The translations under genes were made by a program, and so were the position numbers. From Tritrichomonas musculus (lineage: Eukaryota > Parabasalia > Tritrichomonadida > Tritrichomonadidae), in the NCBI GenBank assembly GCA_039105265.1, contig JAPFFF010000048.1, positions 930,001-994,000 on the forward strand: DNA of 64,000 nucleotides. The letters are read 5' to 3'. The notes under the pieces were generated by a model that saw only the letters and a program-made list of their open reading frames with translations, was not told the DNA's origin and made no database searches. Positions 53,767 to 64,000 of the stretch are shown here, piece after piece. Every line of letters starts with the position of its first letter. The first letter of the stretch is position 1.

Positions 53767-54873
53767 CTAAATTTTTTTGTTTGGGCTGCTTGGGGGGTCA
53801 CTGTTGATGAATATTGCTGACATTGAGTCGCCAGCGATGCAGAACGATGCGTCCTTCGATATGACAGTTTCAATTGGCGATGGAATCTTGTCATCGAACG
53901 GGACGTCGGCCGCGGGGAGCTGTGCGTAGTTGTTGCTTCCGCACGCGAGGACCTTCCCACCATCGGTTAAGAACAGAGAATGGACTCCGCCTGCGAACAC
54001 GGCCTTTATGACGTAACCGTCCAAAGCGTCAATTTTAGTGAAATGGTCAGCTTCATCAATTTCACCACCAAGGCCAATTTGGCCACAATTATTGTTTCCA
54101 AGGGCGAACACTTTTCCTGCCTTACTAACCGCCAAGCAATGGAGGCAAGTTCCTGAGATATCGGCGATCACTTCACCTTCCAACTCCTTCACAATTGAGA
54201 AGCTCAGTTTGTTGCCGTTCTCTGGAAGTTCGGAGAAAAAGACTCGCCCATTTTCTGAGAGTGCTACAACAAAATCATCACAACAGCAAATATTGACTGC
54301 TTTTTGATCGTCCGGCAAAAAAGAGGGCTCAAATAACGAATTGAAACTTTCAAAGGAGGATTCATAGTCTGGAATAAAGATAATGGCTCCTTGTGAATCA
54401 ATGGCAGCTGAATTTTCATATCCTCCAAAAAGTGAAACTGGTTGGCGGTTACCAATGTTCAGAAAAAGTGGAGCATTCGAGGGTGAATCGGCATATAAAT
54501 AAACAAGCTGTGGTTGGTCTTTCGATTCGGGATTGGTGAGAAGATAAAGTGTGTAAAGAAAGCCACATACTGCCGAAACAGGAACAAGCGTGCGACCATC
54601 TTTATCTGCTATGGAATATTCTGTGAACTTTTCAAGAGTTTCTTTGGGAAGAGTGCCACCAATCCTGCCATCTTCATTGTTTCCAATCGCATGGAGGACA
54701 CCATCGCAGGTAATAATAACAGTATGATCATTATAGGACGAAAAGGATAAAATCGAGGATGGATCTAGTTGAAGTTCAACAGGAGGACTGACAGAATCAT
54801 CGTCATCGTCGTTCTTGGTGTTTGATGTTACTCCGAGTTGGTGAAATTCGTTTGTCCCACAAACTTTAATCAT
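53767..54873 (-). CDS. RCC1-repeat (beta-propeller) protein
   Basis: 368 residues with degenerate RCC1 blades: 'KVCGTNEFHQLGV' at the N-terminus, 'VLHAIGNNEDGRIGG' (~58), 'VFALGNNNCGQIGLGG' (~260) and 'VLACGSNNYAQL' (~308). RCC1 repeats act as guanine-exchange or docking platforms; which GTPase is involved cannot be told. An Asp-rich loop (NDDDDDS) follows the first blade. A decayed paralogue sits at 4850-5782. The upstream region lacks the GAAAAAGT box seen before other genes. Confidence 0.85.
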   Translation of the reverse strand: MIKVCGTNEFHQLGVTSNTKNDDDDDSVSPPVELQLDPSSILSFSSYNDHTVIITCDGVLHAIGNNEDGRIGGTLPKETLEKFTEYSIADKDGRTLVPVSAVCGFLYTLYLLTNPESKDQPQLVYLYADSPSNAPLFLNIGNRQPVSLFGGYENSAAIDSQGAIIFIPDYESSFESFNSLFEPSFLPDDQKAVNICCCDDFVVALSENGRVFFSELPENGNKLSFSIVKELEGEVIADISGTCLHCLAVSKAGKVFALGNNNCGQIGLGGEIDEADHFTKIDALDGYVIKAVFAGGVHSLFLTDGGKVLACGSNNYAQLPAADVPFDDKIPSPIETVISKDASFCIAGDSMSAIFINSDPPSSPNKKI

Positions 54874-55554
54874 TATTAAAATAACGTTTATTAATTCAAA
54901 ATTTTAATAAAAAATATATTTATATTGATAGATACATTATAAATGCATAAATAAATGATATTTATAATAGCATGTTATATTTATATTAAAAAAATTATAT
55001 TTTATAATTCTTGAATATTGTATTTATTTAGGATTGAGATAATATCATTAATATTCACTTTTTGAATTTCTTGATGTCTATTATATAACTTTTACAGAGA
55101 TTATATTGAATATTTTCATCGCAATGACTTAAAAAGTTTGATCGAAAATTGAACCAATTTTTTTGCATATCTTGTTATAGAATAGCATTATAATGTATTT
55201 CATTTCAGAAATATTATTATACATGTATTTAATAAAAATTATAATTATTTTAATTTATAATTTGCTCATTGTTTTAGTTCATAAATGCTAATGAGTAAAT
55301 TAGAACTCTTCAACTTGAAAAAATAAGCAATAATGGGTTTCTGATCAGTTAATGTATAGTTAATTATAAATGAAAAATCAATTTGTTTGAAAATTAAAAT
55401 ATCAGAATTTGATAGCAATATTAGCAATAGCAAAAAACTACAAAAAAAAAAAAAAAGATTTCCATTATTTGGAAATAATTTTAGGTTTGAAATCGATTTT
55501 ATTAGGAAATTTTTAAAATAAATATTTAATTAACTTGTATAATTGAAAATTGGT
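54874..55554. other. AT-rich spacer
   Basis: Nothing supported. A TTAAAAAGTTTGATCG phrase near 55130 is the only recurring signal. Confidence 0.45.
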
Positions 55555-56355
55555 CTATTGTGGATTAAAAAAAAATATATCATTAATATCAAAATTGAAT
55601 CCATCACCATTTGGCATTTCAAATCCCTCGAAAAAGCTTTGTATAATGTTCTCATCATTTGTTGATATCTCGTCATAATCATTTTTAGGATGGTCAGAGA
55701 GCAAAGAAGAATCAGAGCCAAGATTTTTTTGGAATTCGCCAGTATTATGCTCTTGTTTTTGCTCTTCTTTTTGAGGAAATGGAATTTGCGAATTTGTTGA
55801 AACATTTTCAATTTGTGCATAATTATCTTCTTGAAAATCCTTAAATGTATTTTTTTGATAAATATTTTGAGCTTTTTGAGAGGGATTGTTATTATCAACG
55901 ATATTATTAAAATTATTATTTATTTTAATATTTTCCATTTTTTTGTCTTTATTTATATTTGATTTAGCAACCTTTTTCTTTATATAATTTGTTTTTTTAG
56001 TTTGGTCTGTGCTTGTTTCTTTTTTGAGAAATTCTAAAAAAATTGGTTCATGTATCTCCTGGTAAAAATGTTCAGCGTACCAGCAATACAAAGCCTCCTT
56101 CATCCTACAGCTTTGTGTTTGAATTGTAAGTCCTGGTTTCAAGTCTTTATAAATTTCAACTAATTCTTTGCCTTTTATGTATAAATGATCTCTTCGAAGG
56201 CTCAACTGGTCAAATATTGCCTTGACATTAAAATACTTATTTCCTAATTCTCTAATTTTATTGTTGATTTTATCTCGATTTTTTCTTGTCTGATCAGATG
56301 CTGGAGTATAAGAGGCATGTGAATCTTTTAAATATAAAATTGTAATATTTTGCAT
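55555..56355 (-). CDS. Uncharacterised protein, helical N-terminus and Asn-rich acidic tail
   Basis: 266 residues. The first ~125 are ordered and basic ('RKNRDKINNKIRELGNKYF', 'LSLRRDHLYIKGKELVEIYK', 'SCRMKEALYCWYAEHFYQEI'). A Lys-rich stretch follows and then an Asn/Gln/Asp-rich tail ending 'FNFDINDIFFFNPQ', acidic with Phe, like a transcription activation tail. I do not recognise the family; a DNA-binding regulator is a guess. The CAAAAAGGTTTTTCG upstream is a weak version of the common box. Confidence 0.55.
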   Translation of the reverse strand: MQNITILYLKDSHASYTPASDQTRKNRDKINNKIRELGNKYFNVKAIFDQLSLRRDHLYIKGKELVEIYKDLKPGLTIQTQSCRMKEALYCWYAEHFYQEIHEPIFLEFLKKETSTDQTKKTNYIKKKVAKSNINKDKKMENIKINNNFNNIVDNNNPSQKAQNIYQKNTFKDFQEDNYAQIENVSTNSQIPFPQKEEQKQEHNTGEFQKNLGSDSSLLSDHPKNDYDEISTNDENIIQSFFEGFEMPNGDGFNFDINDIFFFNPQ

Positions 56356-58099
56356 TCTTGATTATAGTCGTTTTCTTTTAGCGTTTTCGAAAAACCTTTT
56401 TGTTTTAGGTTTTAAACTCCGATTCAAATTTTTTTAGCAAATAACCGTTTTTGATTATTAAATTGGAATTATTTTTTTTTATGATGAAAGAATAATATTG
56501 TAAAATTAAAATATATATGCTATATGATATTTTTTATTTTAAAAATAGAGTTTAATTACGATAAATAATTTTATTATCAAAATAAATGCCTATATAAATT
56601 GAAATATATAATTCTGAATACACTGAATTTATTTGTTAGTAATTAAAAGGATATTTGAAAAAGTAATTTTATATCAATTTTCAAGAATTTTTTTATTGAT
56701 GCCAAACTGTTGGAAATGAAATTATATCCTATTTATTAATTTATATTAAGATATATTTTTAATAATTTTAACATAATATCGATATTATTTTCATAATATT
56801 TTAGGATATAGTATTTTTTTTAAAGTCAAACTTTATAATTCAAAAATTGGGCAACAGAGTTTTTTATAGTAAATAATTCAAGATATGAATAAAAGTGGAA
56901 ATATTTATGTGTATTATTGAATATAATATATTAAACAAAATAAATTATATATAATTATATGAAATTTCTCGAGATAATTAAATTATAATTTTCCTCTTAA
57001 ATTGAATATATTTTTAAATATAAACGTTTTTTATAATTAAAGTATAATGCAAATTTAAAATAAAAAGTTTTAGAAAATATTTTTTAGTTTGTGAAAATAA
57101 GCTTTTGTTGAAATTTTCCTTTTAAAAAAAGTTCTTTTTCCAGGCTTTCAAAAAGTTATCAGATGAGATAAAAAAAAAAAAAAAAATGTTATATATCATA
57201 CTATATATACAATATTAAATGATTTCTCAGAGAAAAGAATGCTTAATCTCAAAATGATAGAATGGCACTTTTTCACCAATTTCTTTTCAATCTCTAGATG
57301 AGAAATTTCTCACTTTTAAAAAGGCATATAAGTGAAAACAACTTAAGAGTCTTATTAAATCAAAATAAAACTAAATCATATTGAGATAAAATGAAGTTTT
57401 TATTCTAAAACTAATTTGGTCAACTATTTCCTAAGAATATATAAAGTTATTTATGTATCAGGTATTTTCAATTTACAAATTGAAAAGTATTAATGTCAAT
57501 AAAAATTGAGAGAAATAATTACCGTCAAAAATTACATTGGAATTTCAACAAAAAAATATATAACGATTAATTTTATATAATATAAAATCAAATTCTTTAA
57601 TGAAATTCAGAAGTTATAGAAATGCTATGAAAAAAAAATTTTGAATGGATAAAATGAGATTTTCACTCAAATTTAATTTACTTAAATCTCAAAATCAAAT
57701 AGGAATATCCTTCTAAAATTTTAATATTTTATTATACATGATGTTTTCTATTTAAATATTAGGTTTGCAATGATTTTTGCATGCTTTTAATTATTTTTGG
57801 TACTTACTTCAGATAGCAGTACCTTTTTTTTAAGTTTAAATCTAACAAAAAAATCAGAGAATATACTCAAGAGGGCTGATTTTATTATTATTATTATTAT
57901 AAAAACCGTAATCACAATTTCAGCTTACGACAGCAAGTATTTTAAATGTTCTATTGCAAATACATTATTAGAACTTTTCATTCATCGTCAATGTTGACAG
58001 GTTCAAAACAAGTAGAATAATTACTGGTCTTTTATCACCCAAAATTAACCAATATCACCAAAATGATCCAACTTTGAGTGAATTTACGATAATAACAAA
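56356..58099. other. AT-rich gene-free spacer
   Basis: No gene or strong repeat. The 66-codon frame at 57797-57997 has no protein character. Confidence 0.45.
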
Positions 58100-58440
58100 G
58101 AGACAAGAGCATTTTTTATGCATTTTTCAACTCTCAAACTTTAATCAAATGAAATTTTCTGAGTTCGAAATTACCTATTGCAGTCGAGCCATTGAAATCC
58201 TTTGAAACAAATCAATTGAAATCAATAGTGCACAGCTTGACAGAGAAATAACAGAAGACAATGGCATTTCATCACTTCTTCAACACCAAAAATTTCAGAG
58301 TTTATTTGGATCCCGAATTGAAAAAAATTGAATTCATCCCATCACATTTCCAAATTCTTTGGGGAAAAAAGCCAGAAACACTTGGGCGTTTCAATTGTAA
58401 CTCAAAACTTCATCTTAAGGTTCTCCTTCCCTAAAAAAAT
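58100..58440 (+). pseudogene. Decayed coding fragment, family unknown
   Basis: Base composition turns coding-like (less AT). One frame reads 'FNQMKFSEFEITYCSRAIEI', a stop, then 'SIEINSAQLDREITEDNGIS'; another continues with 'FNTKNFRVYLDPELKKIEFI' and 'GKKPETLGRF'. It resembles the BTB-like family of trichomonads, but not enough to name it. Confidence 0.35.
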
Positions 58441-59643
58441 GTAAACTTCTCAATATTGAATAAACTCATAGAATATTAAATTCAATACCCATTTTTATTG
58501 AAAAAAATTAGGTAAAAAATTCATATACTTCGCCTAAACGATCAAAAAAAGTGAAAAATAAAATTTTTATTTTATTAAAACCCCTAACATTACCGTTTAC
58601 AATTTTTCATCGATACCTGTAAAATATTTTTATCTCAACAAAATAATATATTTACTTAATTTAAAATATATATCATGCTTATTCACATCATATTAATATT
58701 TATAGGATAATTTCAATCAGATATTTTGAAATTAAAATCTTAATATTTGCAATATTATATGTCAGAAATAGAATTACAATGTCTTCTGGTTAAACATTAG
58801 TAAATCCATTGTATAACTATAGGCTAGATGCATTTTCGTTTAAATTTTCGTTAAACTGAAATTTTATGATCATCATTTTTAAAAACTTTTGAAATAATTA
58901 AAACTTGTTAAAAATATTTGCTTGATTAATTTATATATTTAACACTTAATCCAATTCCAAAAGTTAAAATCAAAAATAATCGAAAGAATTAAATGTTATA
59001 TTCCAAATATAAATGAAATAATCATTAATTTGTAATATATAATGTAAATAAATATATTTTTAAGATTAGATATTTATTAAATCTTTTAGATGATTTTTAA
59101 TAAATTTTTTAGCAAGATATAATGAATTATTCTAAATCTAGTATATTTTCAGTGGTTCATTTCACTGTTTACATGTTTAATAGATTTTACCGATGCTTAG
59201 AAATTTATTTGTAATTATTTACTTAAAATCTTATTAACTATGGTGAACATAACATAATCTATAAAAATGGTTGTATTAAACTCAGTTTTTGTGTCATGAT
59301 AAATGAACACATCTAGAGTTCTGATTTATTATTCCAAAATAAATGGAATAAATATGAATTCAATAAATAAAAGAATTTTAATTATTTTGGCAACTTAAAT
59401 GATTTTAGTTCTTCAAATATTATCTTAATTTTTGATCTTTTCTAAAATCATAAAATAAATTTTGTTTTATTTAATGTAATATCTTTTTTTAATGTTTAAT
59501 AAAAAAGTAAATAAATATAAAATCATTAATATGTCAAGATAATGGAGATTCAATTAAATTTTATGATGAAAATTGGTTATGTTAAAATAGATAACTAAAA
59601 ATTTTTTTATTTATTTCTAAAATAATATTCAGAAATTCAATTG

Positions 59644-59735
59644 AATATTTGAGCATTTCGGGTTAGAAAAACGAGTTATTTTGAATTGCTCTTCAGAATA
59701 TTTGAGCTACCGGGTTAGAAAAACGAGTTGTTTTG
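59644..59735 (+). repeat. Two-copy tandem repeat with GGTTAGAAAAACGAGTT
   Basis: Two ~40-base copies 53 bases apart with about four differences. Confidence 0.8.
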
Positions 59736-60126
59736 TATAGAGTGATTATTTAGATTTGAAATATTTTTATATTAATAAATATATCATAGTTAGTAAATAT
59801 ATATAGCTTTTTATAATATATAATTTTATATAAATATAATATATTTTTAATTAATATATATATCTAATTTTTAGTTATTTTCATTTTTAAATTCCTAATA
59901 TATTAAAAATAAATAAACATGTATTCTTTATAGCAGTTCTAATATCTTATATAAGTATGATAATATAGGAAATATAAAGAAACAAAATACTTTTTAAATA
60001 ATCATTTAAATATCTCTTTAATAATGCATTTATTGGCAATATGGTTAAATTAACTTTTGTTTAGTATTATATATAGAAAACAAATGCATAAATAAATATT
60101 CATTTTATCACAAAAACCAAAATGTG

Positions 60127-60346
60127 AGGGGTTTTATTTTATAGGAGGTTTTCGAAAAAAATACTTTTTGCTTAAAAAATAAAGTTTTTCCGAAAAAAGT
60201 AGTTTTTTCGGAAAACGTTTTGAATGATTTTTGATCGTCTGGCCAAATAAATTCACAAAAATTTTTCCAAAAAATCAACTTTTTTCTGAAAAATTGTATT
60301 TTTTTCGAAAAAACTTTTTTTTTCGAAAAACCCCTTATTTAAAATT
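60127..60346. repeat. Cluster of TTTTTCGAAAAA-type palindromes
   Basis: About six palindromes (TTTTTCGAAAAA, TTTTTCCGAAAAA and TTTTTTCGGAAAA) in 220 bases, with GGGGTTTT at the left and AAAACCCC-like sequence at the right outer ends in the inverted sense. Confidence 0.55.
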
Positions 60347-62559
60347 TATTGTTTTTCATACATAAAGAGGAAATTTCAAAAAATAAAGAATAAATTTAAA
60401 TTATATATTTATTGGATGATCATTTTTAATTAAAACTAAATAAAAATATTCAATTTTCATAAATTCATAAAAAAAAAGGAAACGATAAAAGGTACCTAAT
60501 CTTTTTTTAATAAACGGTTTTTATCATTTTTTTTTAAATAATTCGTAATAGAAGATTATTCTGATATTTAAAATACAACATATTTATTTGTTATATCAAT
60601 TACTATTGTTTTGTGTATTTCGATTTTGAAATTGATGATCAATGATTAATCATGTAAATCTCAAATATCAATTTTTGTATCAAATAAATATTTTTTTCAT
60701 TTTTGGTACAAGTTTTTTATTTTAAATATCCAAAAATATTTGGTTTTAATTGTTTACAAATTAAAATAAAATGTAATTTTAGAAAAATATAAAGCTTTTT
60801 TGATGCATTATTAAGCTTCCAATAACGGATTTAACAGATTTATTTCCTTTGCTATATTTTATCATACATTATATTTTAATTAAATGTTATATTTAATTAA
60901 ATATATATAGATTATTTATTAAGATATATTAATTTGAATGATATTTGAGTTTTTTCCAAAAAAAAAATTCATAAAATAAGGCTAAATTCATACCTTTTAC
61001 AATTGATAATTATATATGTATTTAAATAAATCAATCATATACTTTTAAAAATGAAATTTCTTGTTTTTTCAATCATTTTATAAAATTACTATATATTTTA
61101 TATGAATCATTGAACTAATTTTATTTAAAATGTAAATAATATCTAATATTTCATTATATACAAATGCATATATAAGTATTCAGGTATAATTATAATGATT
61201 AACCAGAAAAAATAAAAAGATCTTGAATATTTGTATGAATAATAATTTAAAAGCAATTACATTTGAAATATTCATTATATATATTTATCATACATTATTT
61301 TTAAATTATTATTAAAGCTTTAATTAAGGATTATTTGAAGATATGCCAAATGCAATTTGAATTTGGATTTCTCCAAAAAAGGTCAATTACTTTTTATCAA
61401 TTTTATTACTTTTTTTAAAAATGCATTATTTCTGTTAATATTTAGCATTTCTATATGCATATTTATTTTAAGTATTTGTAAATATAATTATAACTATATA
61501 TAATATAAATATATTTTGTTACTGTTATTATTATAATATATTATTCCTACATTTTGAAATTTGCAGTCAATTCAATATTCTATAAATTCAATTTTTAATA
61601 TTATATAAATATGAATATATGAATAAATAAATTTATAAAATAAAATTATATTATTTTTAAGACAATAACATAAAATAAAAACCTATATAAATAATAATAT
61701 AATAATATAAATATTAACAATATTGTATATATTAGCTACAATTTGAAATTTGAAAATCTTCTCATTTCTATGAATTCAATTTTAAAAAATATTCAAATAT
61801 TAATATATAGTAAATATAATTGAAATAAATAATTAAATTATCATTATATAAAATATATAAAATATAAAAAATACATAATATAATAATTATATTATAAATA
61901 TTACAATATACCGCAGTTACATTTTGAAATTTGAAAATCTTTTAATTTTCACTTTTTGAAATAAAATTCCAAAAAACATTAATATCTCGCGAACAAACAA
62001 ATTATAAAAAAATTCTATCTGTGAAAACCTGCAAAAATATATTATAATTATATAATTAAAATATAAAGAATCAAAAGCAATCCTAAAGTTCGATTTACCC
62101 CAGCATACAGAGTTTCGGTACCTTTAAACGATAAATACTTATTAGTGTTTTAAAAAATATTACGTTATACAAGCAATATAAATATATGGATATTATACCA
62201 TTATAATAAATTTCTAATATAATATTTTGAAAATAAAAAAATCATTTTTCGAAAAAAAAAAAAAGATGGATGCTTGTAAGTATTCAATAGAAATAGTCAT
62301 ATATGATTTTGAAATGAATGCATGATTGATATATACCTAAAATTATGATTTTTTAAAAAATAGATATTTTGAGAGAACTCACTGAATTTTTATCTCTCAA
62401 TTGGAAAGGAGAACCTTAAAAATTGAATATCAACTTCGGAAATTTGTGAACAAATTATTAAACTTTTTGAGCTCATTCTGTTTTGAAATTTTGAAGAGAG
62501 ACAACGATCAATGAATTTGTTGCTTTGAAGACATCGCTGGGCAAAGGTGGACATCGATT

Positions 62560-63055
62560 TCAAAGAGACTAAAAAATGAGAAAGAGATTTGAGAAGAATC
62601 GATACATCAAAGTTCTGGCATGTCTTTCTTTGGCGATGGACACATCGGTTATCTTAGGAAAACCGAAAGTAATGAAATAAAAAGGAAAGTTCAAACTTTG
62701 TCGAGCAGGAACAGTTGTGAACCAACAAATGTTGTGTTTTATGAAGACAACAGTAAATATTTATGCACTAATGAAAGAAGAACAAATAATTATTTATGTT
62801 TCGAGTTTAAAACTGATCGGGTTACAAATTGGTGTCATTTCCATTCTGCAAAAGAGATGTTTGGATGATAATGAAGAGTAGGAAACTCTTGACATTCAAA
62901 GTGAATGCTCTTACATGAATGTAAGTTGCTTGACACATCTGTTTGAAGTACAAGACTTGAGTTTGAAAATCATATCTCATTGTCAGATTGAGGTCAACTG
63001 GGAAAACTTGGTCAGATAGTGGGAATTTAGCACTCAATATATTTGAATTATACGG
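62560..63055 (+). pseudogene. F5/8 type C (discoidin-like) domain remnant
   Basis: An 82-codon piece (62620-62868) has 'NNYLCFEFKTDRVTNW', the strand-rich centre of trichomonad F5/8 type C domains. After frameshifts near 62870, the end of the domain can still be read near 62960-63050 in two frames ('QSECSYMNVSCL' and 'RSTGKTWSDSGNLALNIFEL'). Relatives carry an N-terminal BTB part, which is not visible here. Confidence 0.6.
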
Positions 63056-63413
63056 AAACTAATATAAAATTTGCTTGATAATTTTAAAAAAATACTATTT
63101 TTAATGATTTTTTAACACAAATAACTTTTGAAGTTCTTTTTGGTAGTAGAGCTTTTAATAATTGTTTGCCATTAAAACATTTATCAATTTCTTGATATTG
63201 ATATTAAATATATTTAAGGAAATAAAATTGAATATCAAAAGATACTCTTTTATTTGAATTTTTGTATTATTTATGTATTTACACATTTATAAAAGAGAAA
63301 AAATATGATATATAATTGGTTAAATTCAATATAAATAAATACTTTCTCAAAAAATGATTTCATTCAATTTTTTTTATAAAATTTCACAAAATTGAATTGA
63401 TAAGTTGTTATAA
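63056..63413. other. AT-rich spacer before the last gene
   Basis: No gene. A short ATG-started peptide at 63353 (MISFNFFYKIS) is in another frame from the following gene and may be chance. Confidence 0.4.
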
Positions 63414-64000
63414 AAATTTAAGTTGAATCTCACAGTTCTATCTCTTCTCACATCTTCATTTCTTAATTCTCCATTTTTTACAGGGACTCCATCTTCCAAA
63501 GTTTCTATTTCTCGTTCAAAATTAATTCATTTTTTCCCCTCGTCTTTTTACAACGTTAAAAAACTACAAATTAACCAAGTGCAATTTCGGTATTTCCAAA
63601 ATACGCCAATTATTGTGAATTCGGAAGATGTAGATATCAGTATGGCAACCCTTTATTATCAACATACCTTAGTTTTATTTGACAATGAAACGATATCCAT
63701 TAATAATTCAATATTTTATCATTGCCACTCTCCCAATTCAGGTGGTAGCATTTATTTTATTAATCAAGTTGGTAAATTAGACATATCCGATGTATTTTTT
63801 TATAATTGTTTATCGTATATGATCGGAGGAGCTATTTACTGTGACAGCAAAGAGGTAAGCTTAACTTCCCTTACATTCTCATTATGTAATGCTGTTAATT
63901 CCCAAGCCGGCTACTTTCAAACGACAGAATATTGTACATACAGTCGTTTACTATTCTACAACTGTTTTATCCCCGGTGAAATCACCTACGACGGCCCCGT
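63414..64000 (+). CDS. Beta-helix surface protein (Pmp-like), partial, runs off the window
   Basis: The frame is open from 63414 to the window end (about 195 codons). Repeated phrases 'FYHCHSPNSGGSIYFI', 'FFYNCLSYMIGGAIYCDS' and 'FYNCFIPGE' are the FYNC..GG.IY pattern of polymorphic-membrane-protein-like, right-handed beta-helix surface proteins known from trichomonads. The first in-frame ATG is only at 63642, inside the repeat region, and no signal peptide precedes it in frame. So the true 5' end is either displaced by a frameshift or lost, and the copy may be a pseudogene. Base composition is clearly coding-like compared with the preceding 4 kb. Confidence 0.65.

Larger units (their letters stand above)
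58441..62400. other. 4-kb gene-free AT-rich region
   Basis: No coding frame is supported. It contains a 53-base-spaced duplication (59644-59683 and 59697-59735, AATATTTGAGC...GGTTAGAAAAACGAGTT) and a cluster of TTTTTCGAAAAA palindromes (60127-60346). Confidence 0.5.

Noticed and set aside
1-64000. Spliceosomal introns with the trichomonad ACTAACACACAG-type 3' end
   Set aside because: I saw no such sequence in the window, and all large genes are single open frames.
1-64000. tRNA, 5S rRNA, other rRNA genes or CRISPR arrays
   Set aside because: No cloverleaf-like GC stretch or rRNA-like sequence was recognised. The only GC-rich islands in spacers are the palindromic elements at 43.4 and 44.4 kb. 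Tandem arrays are protein-coding or satellite-like without regular spacers.

Overview
The window reads like nuclear DNA of a parabasalid protist, most like Tritrichomonas. The signs are: very AT-rich intergenic DNA around short, apparently intronless genes; R2R3-MYB and IBD-like transcription factors; TKL kinases with Sel1 or other tails; fragments of BspA-type LRR, F5/8 type C and beta-helix surface proteins; RCC1-repeat proteins; a PAS plus cyclase-like giant membrane protein; and several families of DNA transposons plus a Maverick/Polinton fossil. The species assignment is inference from protein families; I could not run a search.

Layout. 0-9 kb is a transposon graveyard: a Polinton end, a hAT transposase remnant, an 825-bp non-autonomous hAT-like element with a perfect 8-bp target duplication, a decayed RCC1 paralogue, and a 2.85-kb Merlin-type element with ~240-bp terminal inverted repeats. 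9-24 kb is gene-rich: a membrane-anchored ArfGAP-like protein, two divergently transcribed L-serine dehydratases, a MYB factor, an ITPase, a TKL kinase with Sel1 and ubiquitin-like parts, a SANT-kinase fusion and a MATE transporter, with kinase and LRR remnants between them. 23.4-32 kb holds a small TA-flanked transposon, a BTB/coiled-coil gene, a small conserved-looking gene and the fossil of a gene that encoded at least three protein kinase domains in one chain. 33-39 kb carries DYRK kinase, DCP2 and a long Q/N-rich IBD-like protein with a perfect 10-residue repeat array. 39-46.6 kb is gene-free and contains a 1.7-kb long-TIR element with two nested GC-rich palindromes. 46.6-51.5 kb is one 1639-residue membrane protein with a PAS domain and a degenerate cyclase domain. 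51.8-53.1 kb is a further non-autonomous transposon with a 9-bp duplication. 53.8-56.4 kb has an RCC1 protein and an uncharacterised Asn-rich protein. The rest is almost empty up to an F5/8 type C remnant and the 5' part of a beta-helix surface protein that runs off the end.

How genes work together. There are no operons. Regulation (MYB, IBD-like, SANT-kinase), signalling (TKL, DYRK, cyclase-like) and mRNA decay (DCP2) dominate. A GAAAAAGT(T) box lies 12-60 bases upstream of at least seven start codons and is a candidate shared promoter element. The two serine dehydratases are the only obvious metabolic pair: one keeps the C-terminal cysteine typical of the family, the other has lost it.
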